64,000 bases of DNA from Limanda limanda (GCF_963576545.1 NC_083654.1:21336622-21400621), one strand, 5' to 3'; positions 12,113-42,100 are shown, counted from the stretch's first letter. A program made the numbers and translations. Notes: generated from the letters alone by a model not told the origin.

Positions 12113-12163
12113 CTTCACTCTACAGCAGGCCTCAGTAGCCCTGCTGTAGAGTGAAGCATGCTG
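12113..12163. repeat. Internal hairpin of the hAT element
   Basis: The arm 'cttcactctacagcagg' is followed after a short loop by 'cctgctgtagagtgaag', a near-perfect inverted repeat. The same hairpin exists in copy 2 at about 22640-22690. Confidence 0.85.
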
Positions 12164-12358
12164 GGAGTTATCTGTGCATGTGATGGAAGAATGACCAGTG
12201 GAGGGTTGAAACTCAACGTTCCATACATCTTTAAAATAGAGTTTTGAATGATGTTTTTATTGCTCAGCGTTTAATTTGCGTATTTTTCAAAATTCCCAAA
12301 ATTGCCGAGCCAAACTTCCCATGGAAACTTTCCACCCCTTTGCAACCCTAGTAACATG

Positions 12359-13680
12359 TCCGGAGAGACGGACTCAGACCTTTGTGTTCTCACTCACTTC
12401 CTCTCTGGATGGTTTCATGAAGGTCAGCAGCCTCGTGTCTGAAAGCAGCTTTAAAACTTACATATTTACATTAGTGTGTAGAATGATATTTCATGACGCT
12501 CGACCCAGCGAACACCCGACAGCTCCAGTGGAATCAATGGTCGGGACATTATGTGGCGCGGCCCTGATGAGAGCTAATGGAAGCCTCCTGTGATACTCCA
12601 CACTATCAGCTGAAAACTAGGCTGCATTAATGGATTTTTATTCTGAAACCCGTTTTTATTTCCACCGCCGTGTCAGGACCAAGGGCGGTGCAGTGACCTT
12701 TACACTCAGAGGTCACCGCAGTGCCAGCTTCGCCCCCGGTCCATTTCCCAATACACAGCCATACTGCTGCATGCCCTTATGCACTGGCACATTTCCCAGC
12801 ATGCTCCAGAGAGGGTGGGAGGGAGGGAGGGAGGGAGCGGAGGGGGGGAACGAGACGAGCGAGAGAGAGAGAGAGAGAGAGAGAGAGGGGGAAAGATGTG
12901 AGAGGAATGAGAGTGATGTTGGGAAGAGGAGGCAGGAGGAAGAGGAGGCAGGAGGAAGAGGAGGAGTGAGACGAAGGCCGAGCTGACTAACGCCATCGAG
13001 CCTCTGACGCCGGTTTGTGTGACGCTGCAGAAAAACAGCGACACACAAAGACGACAAAGATCCAGTGAAACACACGTAGTTATTTCTCCTTCTCCTTTCT
13101 CTTCCCTTTGTTTTTTTGCACTTTCTCTCTTTTCCAACACTGCAGTATTCTGAGAGACGGCCCACGCATCGGGGGGGGGAGGGAGTGAATGGATGAAGTC
13201 AGGAGGTGTGTGTTTGTGTGTGTCTGTATGTGTGTGTGTGTGTGTGTGTGTGTGACAGGGGGTCTGCTGCCTGTCGGGGGGGCTTCTGTGTCTTTAAAGT
13301 TCACGTGTCTGTAAGAGGAAGTGAAGCAGCAGTGATGTCATGTGGTTTCTATGAAGCAGCGCCTGGATATAAGTGCTACAGACATTATATATAACACATT
13401 TACTCACGTACATTATATAAAACATGTTCAAACTCAGAGAAATCCACAGTTTTATTCAAATTAACACTTATATTCAGATATGAAGAAGGCAACCGGAGGT
13501 TCTCAGGAGCCTTCAGATCCGTCTCCGACTGTTTGCAGGTCAGATGTAAGAGTGAAACCTCTTCTTCTGAGGTTCATTAAAGGTTGATGGCGTGCGCTGA
13601 CACCTGCTGGGGGCAGGAAGGCCGAGCAGCAGGCGTAGAGGCAGCGACACAAATCCATACGTGTGTGAGTGTGTCGGACG
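12359..13680. other. Intergenic DNA with GA and TG tracts
   Basis: It includes purine tracts at 12810-12900 and 12925-12968, and a TG tract at 13207-13254. No gene is recognised. Confidence 0.4.
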
Positions 13681-13796
13681 CACAGCAGGACTCAGCATGA
13701 GACCGGAGAGACAAGAAGACAGAGTGAGACAGAGAGACAGGAAGACAGAGTGAGACAGAGAGACAGGAAGACAGAGTGAGACAGAGAGAGAGACGT
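13681..13796. repeat. Minisatellite, about 32 bp unit, 3-4 copies
   Basis: The unit 'acaggaagacagagtgagac' plus 'agagag' repeats almost without change. Confidence 0.85.
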
Positions 13797-13804
13797 TCAG
13801 CCAG

Positions 13805-14285
13805 TGAAGAAGAAACCAGGAGGACGTGGTTGATGGTTCCAGAAGAATGAAATCTCATGTTTTATTCTGCACAAATCTGTAAACAGGGAAATGAACTAGA
13901 ACCATCTTAACACACTCTATTCAATTCACTAATTCAAATACATAAATGAAATGTAATGTAATGTAAAATATATAAAAACTCCCAAGCAACAACCAGAAAC
14001 TCGTCTCAGTAGCTGACATATAACCTTATAGATTTTGGCTTCTTTTATTTTGAAAGGTGAAACTAATACTAAACAGATGAAACGATATTAACAGGAAATA
14101 ATATGGGACAATACTCATAATGGTTTAATATTAATATGATAAAATAGAATTTGTAAACAGCAGAATATCCTGCGATTATCACAGTGTTGATTCTAGATTG
14201 AGACCATCGTGTTTTAATAAGAATAACAAATAACAGCGAATAAAAACAACAAGGTTTGAACAAGAGATTCCATCAGATCGACTCA
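13805..14285. repeat. Truncated tandem-duplicate copy of the IFT57 flanks
   Basis: 13805-13912 repeats 14303-14415 (the 3' UTR end of the IFT57-like gene) almost base for base. 13925-14285 repeats 15925-16258 (the DNA upstream of that gene) with scattered changes. So both flanks are present here, joined without the coding region between them. Confidence 0.85.
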
Positions 14286-14361
14286 GACAAGCTGCAGAGG
14301 AACAGTGAAGAAGAAACCAGGAGGACGTGGTTGATGGTTCCAGAAGAATGAAATCTCATGT

Positions 14362-14367
14362 TTTATT
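14362..14367 (-). terminator. Poly(A) signal of the IFT57-like gene
   Basis: AATAAA on the minus strand, about 170 bp beyond the stop codon, inside the duplicated 3' UTR block. The same hexamer is present in the truncated copy near 13863. Confidence 0.6.
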
Positions 14368-14536
14368 CTGCACAAATCTGTAAACAGGGAAATGAACTAG
14401 AACCATCGTAACACACTCATCAGAGTCGAGTATTAACACAACAACAACAACTGTCTCAGTGCAGTTGAGACTTGTTTCCTCCTTCCTGGTGTTTGATGTT
14501 CCTCAGAGAGACTTCACATCTCAGGTCCTCAGCTCC

Positions 14537-15703
14537 TCAGCCGGCGCTGAAGGGCTCGGCGGCCGGGTCGGGGGGGTTGCTGGCGTACATGTCGCACATC
14601 ATGTTGTGCTTCTCCCGGAGTTTGGCCTGCAGCAGCATGTGCTGGAGGACGCTGATGGTCACGTCCATCTCAGCGATCTCCTGGTTCAGCTTCACCAAGC
14701 TCTGGTTGATCTTCACCACCGGAGCTTCGTCGGACATGCTCCTCCCCTTCTCCTCCACCTGCTTCTTCACCTTCCTCAGGCTGTCGTTGACCTCGGCCAC
14801 CACCCGGGTCCGGTCCATCATGCGCCCGCTGGCCGTGTCGTACTGCTCGGAGGCGTCGGTCTTCTTGGCCTGAGCGTCGCGGTACTCCTGGATCAGATGC
14901 TTGAGCTGGAAGTTGATGGACGTCTCTCTGCTGCTCAGCTTCTTCATGCTGCTGCTGATGTCCTCCTGCAGCTTGTGGAGGAAGCTCATGGTCTGCTCCA
15001 GGGACGAGTCGATCCGGCCGCGGTGCTGGTGCAGCTGCTCCACGTGGCTCCTCCAGTCCTTGGTGTCGGTCTCCATCGGAGCCGTGAGCTGAGGCAGGAC
15101 TCGCTCCACCTCCAGGGCCCACTCCGCTGGATCCACGGCCCGCTGGTCCATCTCCTTCTCCTTCTCGTCGTCGCTCATCTCGTCCTCCTGGTGGTCGAAC
15201 GTCAGCTCGGCCTTGTCCTCCGTCATGAACTCGTCCTCCGTGCTCTCTCTGGCGTGGGTCGGCCTTTTGAAGGAGAAGCCAGTCTTCTTCAGGGCCTTCT
15301 CGGCCAGTTGGTACAGCACGAAGCAGACAAACTCGCCCGAGCCCTGGAGGAGGTTGGACGCTGGGAAATCCACTTTGACCCCGAGGGCCCGGAGCTCGGC
15401 CAGGACGCCGGACGCCGTGGCGGTCGGGTTGTCGTGTTCCTGAGGCGCCGGGAAGGCCCGCCCTGCCGTGTTGATGAGCCAGGCGGCGAGGACGTGGAAC
15501 ACGTGGAACTGCTCGCCGGGGTTGGAAGGAAGAAACCGACTGGAGACGAAGTAATGTCTGTTCAGAGGCTTCAGGTTGTGTTGGACCAACGCCTCCTCCT
15601 CGTAGTTCAACAGCTTCAGCTTCTCCAGGAGGAGCTCCATCACCACAAACTCCTGGTAGGCGGACCCGCGAGCGCCGTCCGCTTCGTCTCCTGCTTCCGA
15701 CAT
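14537..15703 (-). CDS. ift57: Intraflagellar transport protein 57 homologue, intronless
   Basis: The 388-codon frame runs unbroken from ATG (context acaaaATGt) to TGA. It matches IFT57 (HIPPI), an IFT-B complex subunit needed for cilium assembly and cargo transport along the axoneme. Diagnostic segments are FVVMELLLEKLKLLNYEEE (about residues 19-37), NPGEQFHVF and LAAWLINTAGR (about 61-83), AEWALEVERVLPQL (about 198-211), DWRSHVEQLHQHR and DEAPVVKINQSLVKLNQE. The N-terminal half fits the calponin-homology-like domain, an acidic linker follows (about 165-195), and the C-terminal half is coiled coil. Human IFT57 is 429 residues; the linker here is shorter. Vertebrate IFT57 genes normally have many exons, and in human the gene is not near SHISA7, so this looks like a retrogene. 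No frameshift or stop is seen, so it may be functional. Confidence 0.88.
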   Translation of the reverse strand: MSEAGDEADGARGSAYQEFVVMELLLEKLKLLNYEEEALVQHNLKPLNRHYFVSSRFLPSNPGEQFHVFHVLAAWLINTAGRAFPAPQEHDNPTATASGVLAELRALGVKVDFPASNLLQGSGEFVCFVLYQLAEKALKKTGFSFKRPTHARESTEDEFMTEDKAELTFDHQEDEMSDDEKEKEMDQRAVDPAEWALEVERVLPQLTAPMETDTKDWRSHVEQLHQHRGRIDSSLEQTMSFLHKLQEDISSSMKKLSSRETSINFQLKHLIQEYRDAQAKKTDASEQYDTASGRMMDRTRVVAEVNDSLRKVKKQVEEKGRSMSDEAPVVKINQSLVKLNQEIAEMDVTISVLQHMLLQAKLREKHNMMCDMYASNPPDPAAEPFSAG

Positions 15704-15924
15704 TTTGTACAGAATTTCAGAATCAACCGAGTGGAAAGAATGAACAGATCCTATAGAGACACGTAGAGAAGATCAAAGAAATGTGATAGATGTAATAGCA
15801 AAGCTCCAAGATCAAAGGCCTATGACTGTGACAAGTTCAAAGGCTCATGTGTATGCTGTTGTTTGTTTGTTTGTTTTTAAAATGTCACTAAATCATAATT
15901 GTTGTATATAAGGTTTGGACGACC
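15704..15924 (-). promoter_or_regulatory. Upstream region / possible 5' UTR of the IFT57-like gene
   Basis: No CpG island or clear TATA box is seen just upstream of the start. On the minus strand a pyrimidine run ending in tatag (about 15750) could be a splice acceptor for a separate leader exon. This is inference. Confidence 0.25.
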
Positions 15925-16258
15925 TAATTCAAATACATAAATGAAATGTAATGTAATGTAAAATATAAAAAACTCGTCTCAGTAGCTGAGATGAAACCTT
16001 ATAAAACACGATTTTGGCTTCTTTTTTTAAAAAGTGGAACTAATACTAAACAATGATATTAACAGAAAATAATATGGGATAATGCTCATAATGTTTTAAT
16101 ATTAATATGATAAAATAGAATTAGTAAAAAGCAGAATATCCTTCGATTATCACAGTGTTGATTCTAGATTGAGACCATCGTGTTTTAATAAGAATAACAA
16201 ATTAACAGCAAATAAAAACAACAATGTTTGAACAAGAGATTCCTTCAAATCGACTCGA
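15925..16258. repeat. Duplicated flank, upstream of the IFT57-like gene
   Basis: Matches 13925-14285 in the same orientation, with the blocks 'aatgaaatgtaatgtaatgt' and 'gattctagattgagacca' shared and one internal stretch of about 15 bp missing. Confidence 0.85.
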
Positions 16259-16553
16259 ATTATGTATTTTAATATATTTTATTGTGCAGACACCAGGTCC
16301 AGATTAAATCCATCAACACACACACATCTGATGTGAGTTATTTTATTCGTTTTTTTGTTCATTTTCATTGGATTGAATGTGTTTGTGGCCTAGAAGCCGG
16401 TGGAGGTTCAGCTGTGTGTCAGCGGGGGGGGGTTTCTTAATTACCACATCTGAGGAAGCGGGTTGGAAAACCCCCCCGAGGTGGAGACACACTGATGTGG
16501 AGCCAGAACTTTCCAGCTGAGACTATGTAGGTTAATCGTGATCCAGGAAACAG

Positions 16554-16650
16554 TCCCGGTCCCGGTCCCGGTCCCGGTCCCGGTCCCGGTCCTGGTCCCG
16601 GTCCCGGTCCTGGTCCTGGTCCTGGTCCTGGTCCCGGTCCCGGTCCCGGG
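16554..16650. repeat. Hexamer array CCCGGT/CCTGGT
   Basis: Sixteen tandem hexamers, mostly TCCCGG with some TCCTGG variants. The minus strand is a series of GGG runs spaced by three bases. Confidence 0.9.
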
Positions 16651-17003
16651 ATCAGAACATCCTGTTTCTGTCTTTGCTGAGTCGTGTTGCTGCTGCTGAT
16701 CCCTTTTAAAATAAACATTTTGTTTTATGTCAAATGTTTAAATAAACGTTTCTGTAAAATAAAAGTTTTCACATCGACAAACAAACACATTCGGCTCTGA
16801 AATATCAAACAATCTAAAACCTGTAACTTGGCTTCACGGGGGTCAAAGGTCACGACAGACATTTGCATAGAGTTCAGTTCATGAAGTGAATGGAAACACA
16901 AAGTCTGAAAGTATTTAACAAGAGGGAGAAAAGATCAGTTTGTTAGGTTTCCTCCTGACAGCAGTGCTGAGTCTCTGCCATTCCTGACGCTGCAGGCCTC
17001 ATT

Positions 17004-17006
<3 letters not shown>

Positions 17007-17093
<87 letters not shown>

Positions 17094-17122
17094 ACACACA
17101 CACACACTCACACACACACACA
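17007..17122. repeat. (CA)n microsatellite
   Basis: About 58 CA units with three single-base interruptions. Confidence 0.95.
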
Positions 17123-17239
17123 TCTGTGGTCTCTCTGCTCGGCCCCTCTGTCAGATGAGTCCATATGGCAGCTGTCATGTCGCCTGCTCTCTTTTTATCA
17201 AAGTCAGATCCCGGCTGCTCCCGTCTCCTCTGTCAGCTG

Positions 17240-17240
<1 letters not shown>

Positions 17241-17316
<76 letters not shown>

Positions 17317-17328
17317 TGTGTGTGTGTC
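17241..17328. repeat. (TG)n microsatellite, facing the CA tract
   Basis: About 44 TG units. It is the complement of the 17007-17122 tract, 118 bp away. Confidence 0.95.
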
Positions 17329-17472
17329 TCTCTCCATTCAGCAGAATCTCAGGTCTAATCACTAAAGTTGCTGGAGGCCGGAGTCTTATATAAAATCATC
17401 TCTGAGCCGTGGACTTCCTGTAGAAAGTTAATTTCTGCACAAACTACAGTCGGTTGTTTTGATACAGGAAGT

Positions 17473-17528
17473 AATAAAGTAATAAAGTAATAAAGTAATA
17501 AAGTAATAAAGTAATAAAGTAATAAAGT
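17473..17528. repeat. Octamer array AATAAAGT x7
   Basis: Seven exact tandem copies; each contains an AATAAA hexamer on the plus strand. Confidence 0.95.
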
Positions 17529-17997
17529 CAACAATATCTACAGAACAACAAGTTCTGCAGAAGGTTTGATTCCCTGGTTTGTTTTCGCCTCAGTAAACTT
17601 TGCTGTTGTTGTTTTGTTTTGATCTTTTATTCAATAATCTATTTTCTGCTTCTCTCTTTTTTACTCTGTGAGAAAATGTGCGTGAAATAGTGTTTCTGAC
17701 ATTTTGTGGAGTTTGTTTCTCATCAGAAGAAGCAGCAGGAAAAGTTCAGTTCAGTCATGTTGTGTTTTTTGGGGGAAAAAGATGAAAACAAATCACAATA
17801 TAATGAATTTAATGAGATAGTAAAATAGATTTGAAACATTTTTACTTAAAGAACAAACCACAGATTGAATAAAACTCTGTTTGTGTTGTTTTCTTCTCTT
17901 TCAGTGTGAGTCCTGTCGAGTGGATGTGAACCTGAAGCGACGGCGAGCAGGTGACGGCTGCACCTCCCGGACGTTTCCCCCCCGAAGCCGACGCTCC

Positions 17998-18029
<32 letters not shown>

Positions 18030-18980
18030 TTCCTCCTCCTCCTCCTCCTCCTCCTCCTCTTGATGCTGTAGGGATCCAGGTTTCTGAGCCTCTTCCCGTC
18101 TCGTCTGTCGTTTCTTTTGTTACGAGCGAAACCAAAACCCGGTGGCGAGCGGACTGAGTCTCACACCTCCTGCGTCTCCTCCTCCTGCGTCTCCTCTGGT
18201 TTCACCTGAAGAAGAGTTCACGTCTCCTCTGGTTTCACCTGAAGAAGACTTCACTCACTTCTCGTCTCTCCTGGTTTCTGCTGCTCTCAGGACTCTTCTC
18301 CTCCCGGGACCAGGATCACTGCATTAATGCTTCAAAGTGCTTTCTCACTGAACGCTACCCGGCTGCAGCAGGACGCCGTTTGACTGACAAGCCCCCGTGT
18401 GAAGCTGATAAATACAAGCACCTCCTCCTCCTCCACCTCCTCCTCCTCCTCCTCCTCCTCCGCTGCTGCTGCTATCTCAAAGCTTCAGAGACTCACTCTC
18501 GTCTCAGTCTGTGAAACGCTGCTGACACTTTTCCTATCTCCTTCTTCCAGTTGCTTCTCTCTCTCTCTCTCTCTGTCGTCTCTTCCTCACGTGGCGTCCC
18601 GATCACGCCGAACCCCGCCTCCCCTCCCTTATCCGACCTCTCCAACCTTTTCTCTTCTGTTTTTAACATTCTTCCTCTTCTTTTACTCGAAACATGCAAT
18701 TTAAAACCTTTCACTGTTGTCACCTTCTGGGTGTAAGAGGATTCAGTTTGTAAGAGGAAGTCGATCTCAAGCCATAACGAACACCAGCCATACGAAACCG
18801 TCACGCTACCGAACGCCATGTTCACGTGACCTTCACGTCGGTGCACGCACACATTCAGGGACTCAGCGCAGGAAACACACATTTCCTACGTTTGCATGGA
18901 AGAGCCGATTCGTACGTTGTGACTTTTCTCTCTCGACCTGCGTCCGACCCGAACCTGTGACCCGGCGCCTGGCGTCCGAG
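17529..18980. other. Intergenic or leader region upstream of shisa7
   Basis: It contains a (TCC)n run (17994-18061), a second one (18419-18463) and an acceptor-like pyrimidine run ending in tttcag at about 17905. No coding exon was recognised. The long frames are poly-Ser/Pro artefacts of TCC repeats. Confidence 0.35.
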
Positions 18981-20036
18981 TGCGGCGGCGAATCGTGGCC
19001 GCGTGGCGTTCCCCGTCGTCCTCCCGTGTTCCGCCGCGCTGACGGATGAATCCGGACATTTTCATGTCTGTTCTGTGGGCAGAACCTCGCTGCCCTGCTC
19101 GAACCGGGCCCAAGCCCTCCTTCGTCCTCTTCTGCTGGGCCAAGCTCAACTCGGAGCAGAGACACTCACACAAGGGCATCGATCGCACATAAGCTCCGCC
19201 TCCTTCTCTCTGTAAACCCGTCGCCGTCGATCACTGTTTCGGTGAATGCCTCGACTCGATCGCTTACAGAACCGATCAGATCTGTGACGTCTAAATCCAC
19301 GATTCTGATTCAAACCAAAACTTCAAGCATCTCGACCTTTACTGAAATCGTTCTGAAAGGAGGAGCTCGCTTGTTAAGACTCACTCGACGCAGCCAGTTG
19401 TGTTGTTGACACACAAACACACACACGCAGGACAACAGAAGTGCCAAACTCCCACAAGAATTCTTCCGACATCCGTCTCCGCTCATTGAAGGAGAAAAAT
19501 ACAAGTTTACATTCAGCGCTCAATGTTTACAGACGTTTTCCATTTCTTAAGTGAATTGTAACTTTCGTGCCATAAAGGAGAAACTCGACCGGTCGCGACG
19601 TTAAGAGTTTACACATTTTTCTCTCGCTCTCATTTTGTTTACGAAAAGAAAAGAGAGATTACTGCCTATTTCAACGATTTTACATTTTTGGCCAGTTTCA
19701 TTCAAGATGATTTCAGACTTTCAGCCATTTCACAGGCACTTTGTCTGAGGCCTGAAAGACACTGAAGGACCTCGATGTTTACAGAAGCTGCTGAGGAGAC
19801 GGACTCGTGAGACTTGTTTACATGAGGATGAAGAAGTGAAACCCGTTGATGAACAGAGTTAAACCTTCGCTCCTGAGACACGTGCACTCGACGCTGTGAG
19901 TTCACCTCTTTTCATACCGAGCCTTTTTATACGTCAACGAGCCGCCATCTTGGACGAGGACGCCCATCACTGGCGGCGAGTCTCGAGCAGTTTGGATTTT
20001 TTCTGCCGTTGGTTCATGAACTTTGTGGTAAAAACG
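18900..20036 (+). promoter_or_regulatory. Probable promoter and 5' UTR region of shisa7
   Basis: The stretch immediately before the start codon has a patch richer in CG dinucleotides (18900-19060) than the surrounding DNA. From 19896 to the start codon the reading frame is open with no in-frame stop. The transcription start is not visible. An alternative upstream promoter at 5.4 kb is possible. Confidence 0.35.
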
Positions 20037-38872
<18,836 letters not shown>

Positions 38873-39046
38873 GAGGAGGAGGGAGAGAGAGAGAGAGAGG
38901 GGGGGGAGAGGGAGGAGAGGTGGAGGCTGAGGATATAAAACAGGACGAGGGAAGGAAAGCGTTGAGGCAGGTAGTGGGAAGAGGAGGCTTCTGGAAGAGA
39001 AATGAGGAAGAGGTTGGACCCCAGCACGCCGAGTGGTGGACGCCAC

Positions 39047-39112
39047 CAGTGACCTCCCAGTGACCTCCCAGTGACCTCCCAGTGACCTCCCAGTGACCTC
39101 CCAGTGACCTCC
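39047..39112 (+). repeat. 11-bp minisatellite CAGTGACCTCC x6
   Basis: Six exact tandem copies, 175 bp after the shisa7 stop codon. Confidence 0.97.
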
Positions 39113-42100
39113 CAGTGAGCAGAGCCACTTCCTGCTCCTCACCTTCACGTGTTGAAAAGAATATTCAGCCATTTTCTGCAAAGGGAAGACACACACGTCC
39201 ACTTCAAAAGAGCAAAAAATCCAGTATGAGTGAAGTTTCTCGGCTGCTCGGTATCCGCTGAGACTTTTATTGAAGGATACCCGGAGATTATGATTTATTG
39301 ACTTGTCCTCGACTTTTATTGCGCTGTCCTCTGAGTCCTCGAGCGCTCTGACAGAACTTCCTCTGTCTTTGAGTCCGGTGCGGATGACCCGGAGCGCCGA
39401 GGCAGAGACAGACCGGTTTGCTTGTCTTTGTATTTATAAAAGTATTTAAAACCAAACAAGTTGCTCTTTTATAAGATTTAACCTGATATTAACGATAAGG
39501 AGCCCTGTTGGACTTTGTGTATGAAACGTATTAATCCTGAAGTCAGCCACTTTGTCATTTCAAGGCCGAACATTGTTGATAATCTGCTCGATGAATCCAG
39601 CTGAATGCAGTAATCTGTCACATGATGCATTTGTGGTCGATTCACAAAACAAGTGGAAAATACAATTAATGCCTTTATTTGGCAAAGATCTAAATGTAAA
39701 TGAGCTGCTGCTGTAAAGGCCCAGTCACACCAGCGTGGGATTATCTCAGTGATGGTTGTGATCACTGGATTTAATTCAATCTTAATGACGAGATTAACTG
39801 TGGTGAACTGTGAATAACACTAATAACTAAAACTGAATTTGAGTAAGCTAGCGTGGCTAATAAGCGACGCGTTTCACCTTTATTTATTTATAAAAAGAGC
39901 CATGTTTTTCTAGACGGGGAATGACGCAAACATTTGTGGTGAAGGAATACGTCTTTTGAATAAACTGTGAACTTGTGGAATTTGTTGAGCGAGCTGAGAA
40001 GCTAGCTGCTAACTGTTAGCACGTTAATCCCGTGAGCTGGTTAAGCTTTTTTCCCCCTCGATTATTAAATTGTGTAATGTAAGAAAATGCCAGTTGAGAG
40101 AAGAAGGAACATTGAAGTAAATATCTTGACTGACCTGTGCTGTGTCCTGGCTGGTTAGCATATTAGCGATTAGCTTGTTAGCTTCTGTAGTTTTACGGCT
40201 AACCCTGTCAGGGGTAGTTCCACTTTTCCCTGTTGATGTTTTTGATTGTTCCCTCAGGACGCCTCTGCCTGCTAGCATCCTTCTTTTTCTCAGCAAAACT
40301 ACGTAACAATGCTGCTAACATTACTGATAGGTCAAGAGTTCAGCAGGTCAAGCGCCCTCCGATGGTTCACGAGCGAACTACTTCTAAACTGTATATTTAC
40401 AATTCACACAAGTTTTAATAGAAACACTTTCTCCCCACATTTAAAGTGACAGACCTCTTCGGGAGACTCGACACCCCCGAGAGTTTTTAAATCCAAATAT
40501 TTCACAAAGACTTGGATGAATTTTAATGTCCCACTCTCTGGTGTGACCGGGCCTTACGATCCACTACAATCCACTTTAACTCAAGGCCTTTGTACAGTGA
40601 ACTCTCGTGAGCGTTGATCATTGTGCTGTGACCCTTTGCGTAATCAAACGAATTTGAAGATTTAAGACTCTGTGTGGGTCACACCTTTTAATATTGACGC
40701 TGACAAAGCAAACGTCCCTCAAACACTGTTTCAAACTCCAGGTTTTTGGAAGTCGGACGTTACTGTTTTTTGCGACCGATTGCCGTTAAGCAGATCCTCC
40801 CTTTTGTCTACGACGGCGCACGTTACCTGCGAATTCAGCCGCTCGCCTCGTGTGGAAGGAGGAGGGGTCAGACGGGTTCGAGGCCGGGGACAATGGACAC
40901 TTCACACTAAGGGCTATACCGAATTATCTTTGTGTCTGTGCTCTGTACAGCAGTCTGCTTCTCATTTCCATGTGTCGGTGTCCCGGGGGCATGCTCTGTG
41001 CAAACATCCATCTTTTTATACGTGTAGAGTAAAAATATATAAACATGCAAAGGAATTCAAAGCAAAGGAACTTTTGTGGAACATGTAAAAACACCCGAGT
41101 CCTCGACAGCACGGCGGGGGAAGTGTTGGCCATGATGATGTCATATTTTGTACATTTTTTAGTTGCTCTGGCTGTGAGATGGACCTGCTGACCGCTCGGG
41201 GGGGGATTCACCCGCTCGGGGGGGGGATTCACCCTCTCGGAGGTTTACTGTTTCCCCTCGATAACCACGGATGTGATCGCCGCCAGCCACTTTAAGTCTT
41301 TAAGTACAAACACGTGTGCTCATGTGTTACTGGTTTATGATCATACACGTAATGACCCCCCCCCCCTCCTCCTCCCTTCGATCGGACTCTCTTTATCACA
41401 ATGGTTATTTTTTGATTTGCTTATTTATTTTTTGGTTGAAACACGCATTTATTTTTTTAAATCTCTGAACTTTGAAATGTACAATCCTGGATTTTCAATA
41501 TTCAAACTTTCTAGTGGAATTTTCAAAAAAGAAAAGAGAAAAACATTTGTACACTCAACAACCAGAGCTGATGCAATCAACGAGAAAAGACGGAACCGCA
41601 TGACGATGTCAGAAGCCAGTGTTGATGATGTCACAGTGCTGACTGATGATGTCACGGCGTGTGTATATGTGTCAATGTACATGTGTCTGTTTTCATTTGT
41701 GTGCCCGTGTGCGTAACTCTCTCAGTGTCTTCTTCTTCTTCTTCTTAGGAATGCTGAACCTCATTTTTGACAGAACTCGTTTTTTGTCTTCAGCACACGG
41801 AGACGATTTTAACGCCCGAGTCTCATTACGTGTTCATATCAACTTGTAATGACATTTAAAGGCCTGTCGTTGTTTGATTTGATTTATTATTTATTTTCCT
41901 TTAAAAAAAAAAAATGTGAACCCTGATCAATCACAGCTTCTCTGGTCGAGCTACGTTCAGCGAAGCGAGGACTTGTCAGACGTTTGAACATGTTTAGCGA
42001 TGGAAGGCTTATATATTGTGTCACGTTTTGGTATTTGAACAGAAGTGAAACAGCCGAGTGTGTCAGTTATCGCTCGCTCGACCAGCTTGTGCGGCTCGAA

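Larger units (their letters stand above)
11561..12350 (-). mobile_element. hAT-type element with a BED-finger ORF, copy 1
   Basis: The 790-bp element starts TAGGGTTGCAAA and ends TTTGCAACCCTA, a perfect 12-bp terminal inverted repeat. Its flanks are gtaacacg (11553-11560) and gtaacatg (12351-12358), an 8-bp target duplication with one mismatch. 8-bp duplications are typical of hAT transposons. It encodes only a 68-residue BED-type finger and no transposase core, so it is non-autonomous. An internal hairpin lies at about 12113-12163. A second copy in the opposite orientation is at 22416-23320. Confidence 0.85.

Noticed and set aside
14459..15766. 435-residue plus-strand open frame
   Set aside because: It is antisense to the IFT57-like coding region; high GC makes the opposite strand open by chance. 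Its Leu/Val/His composition matches no family.
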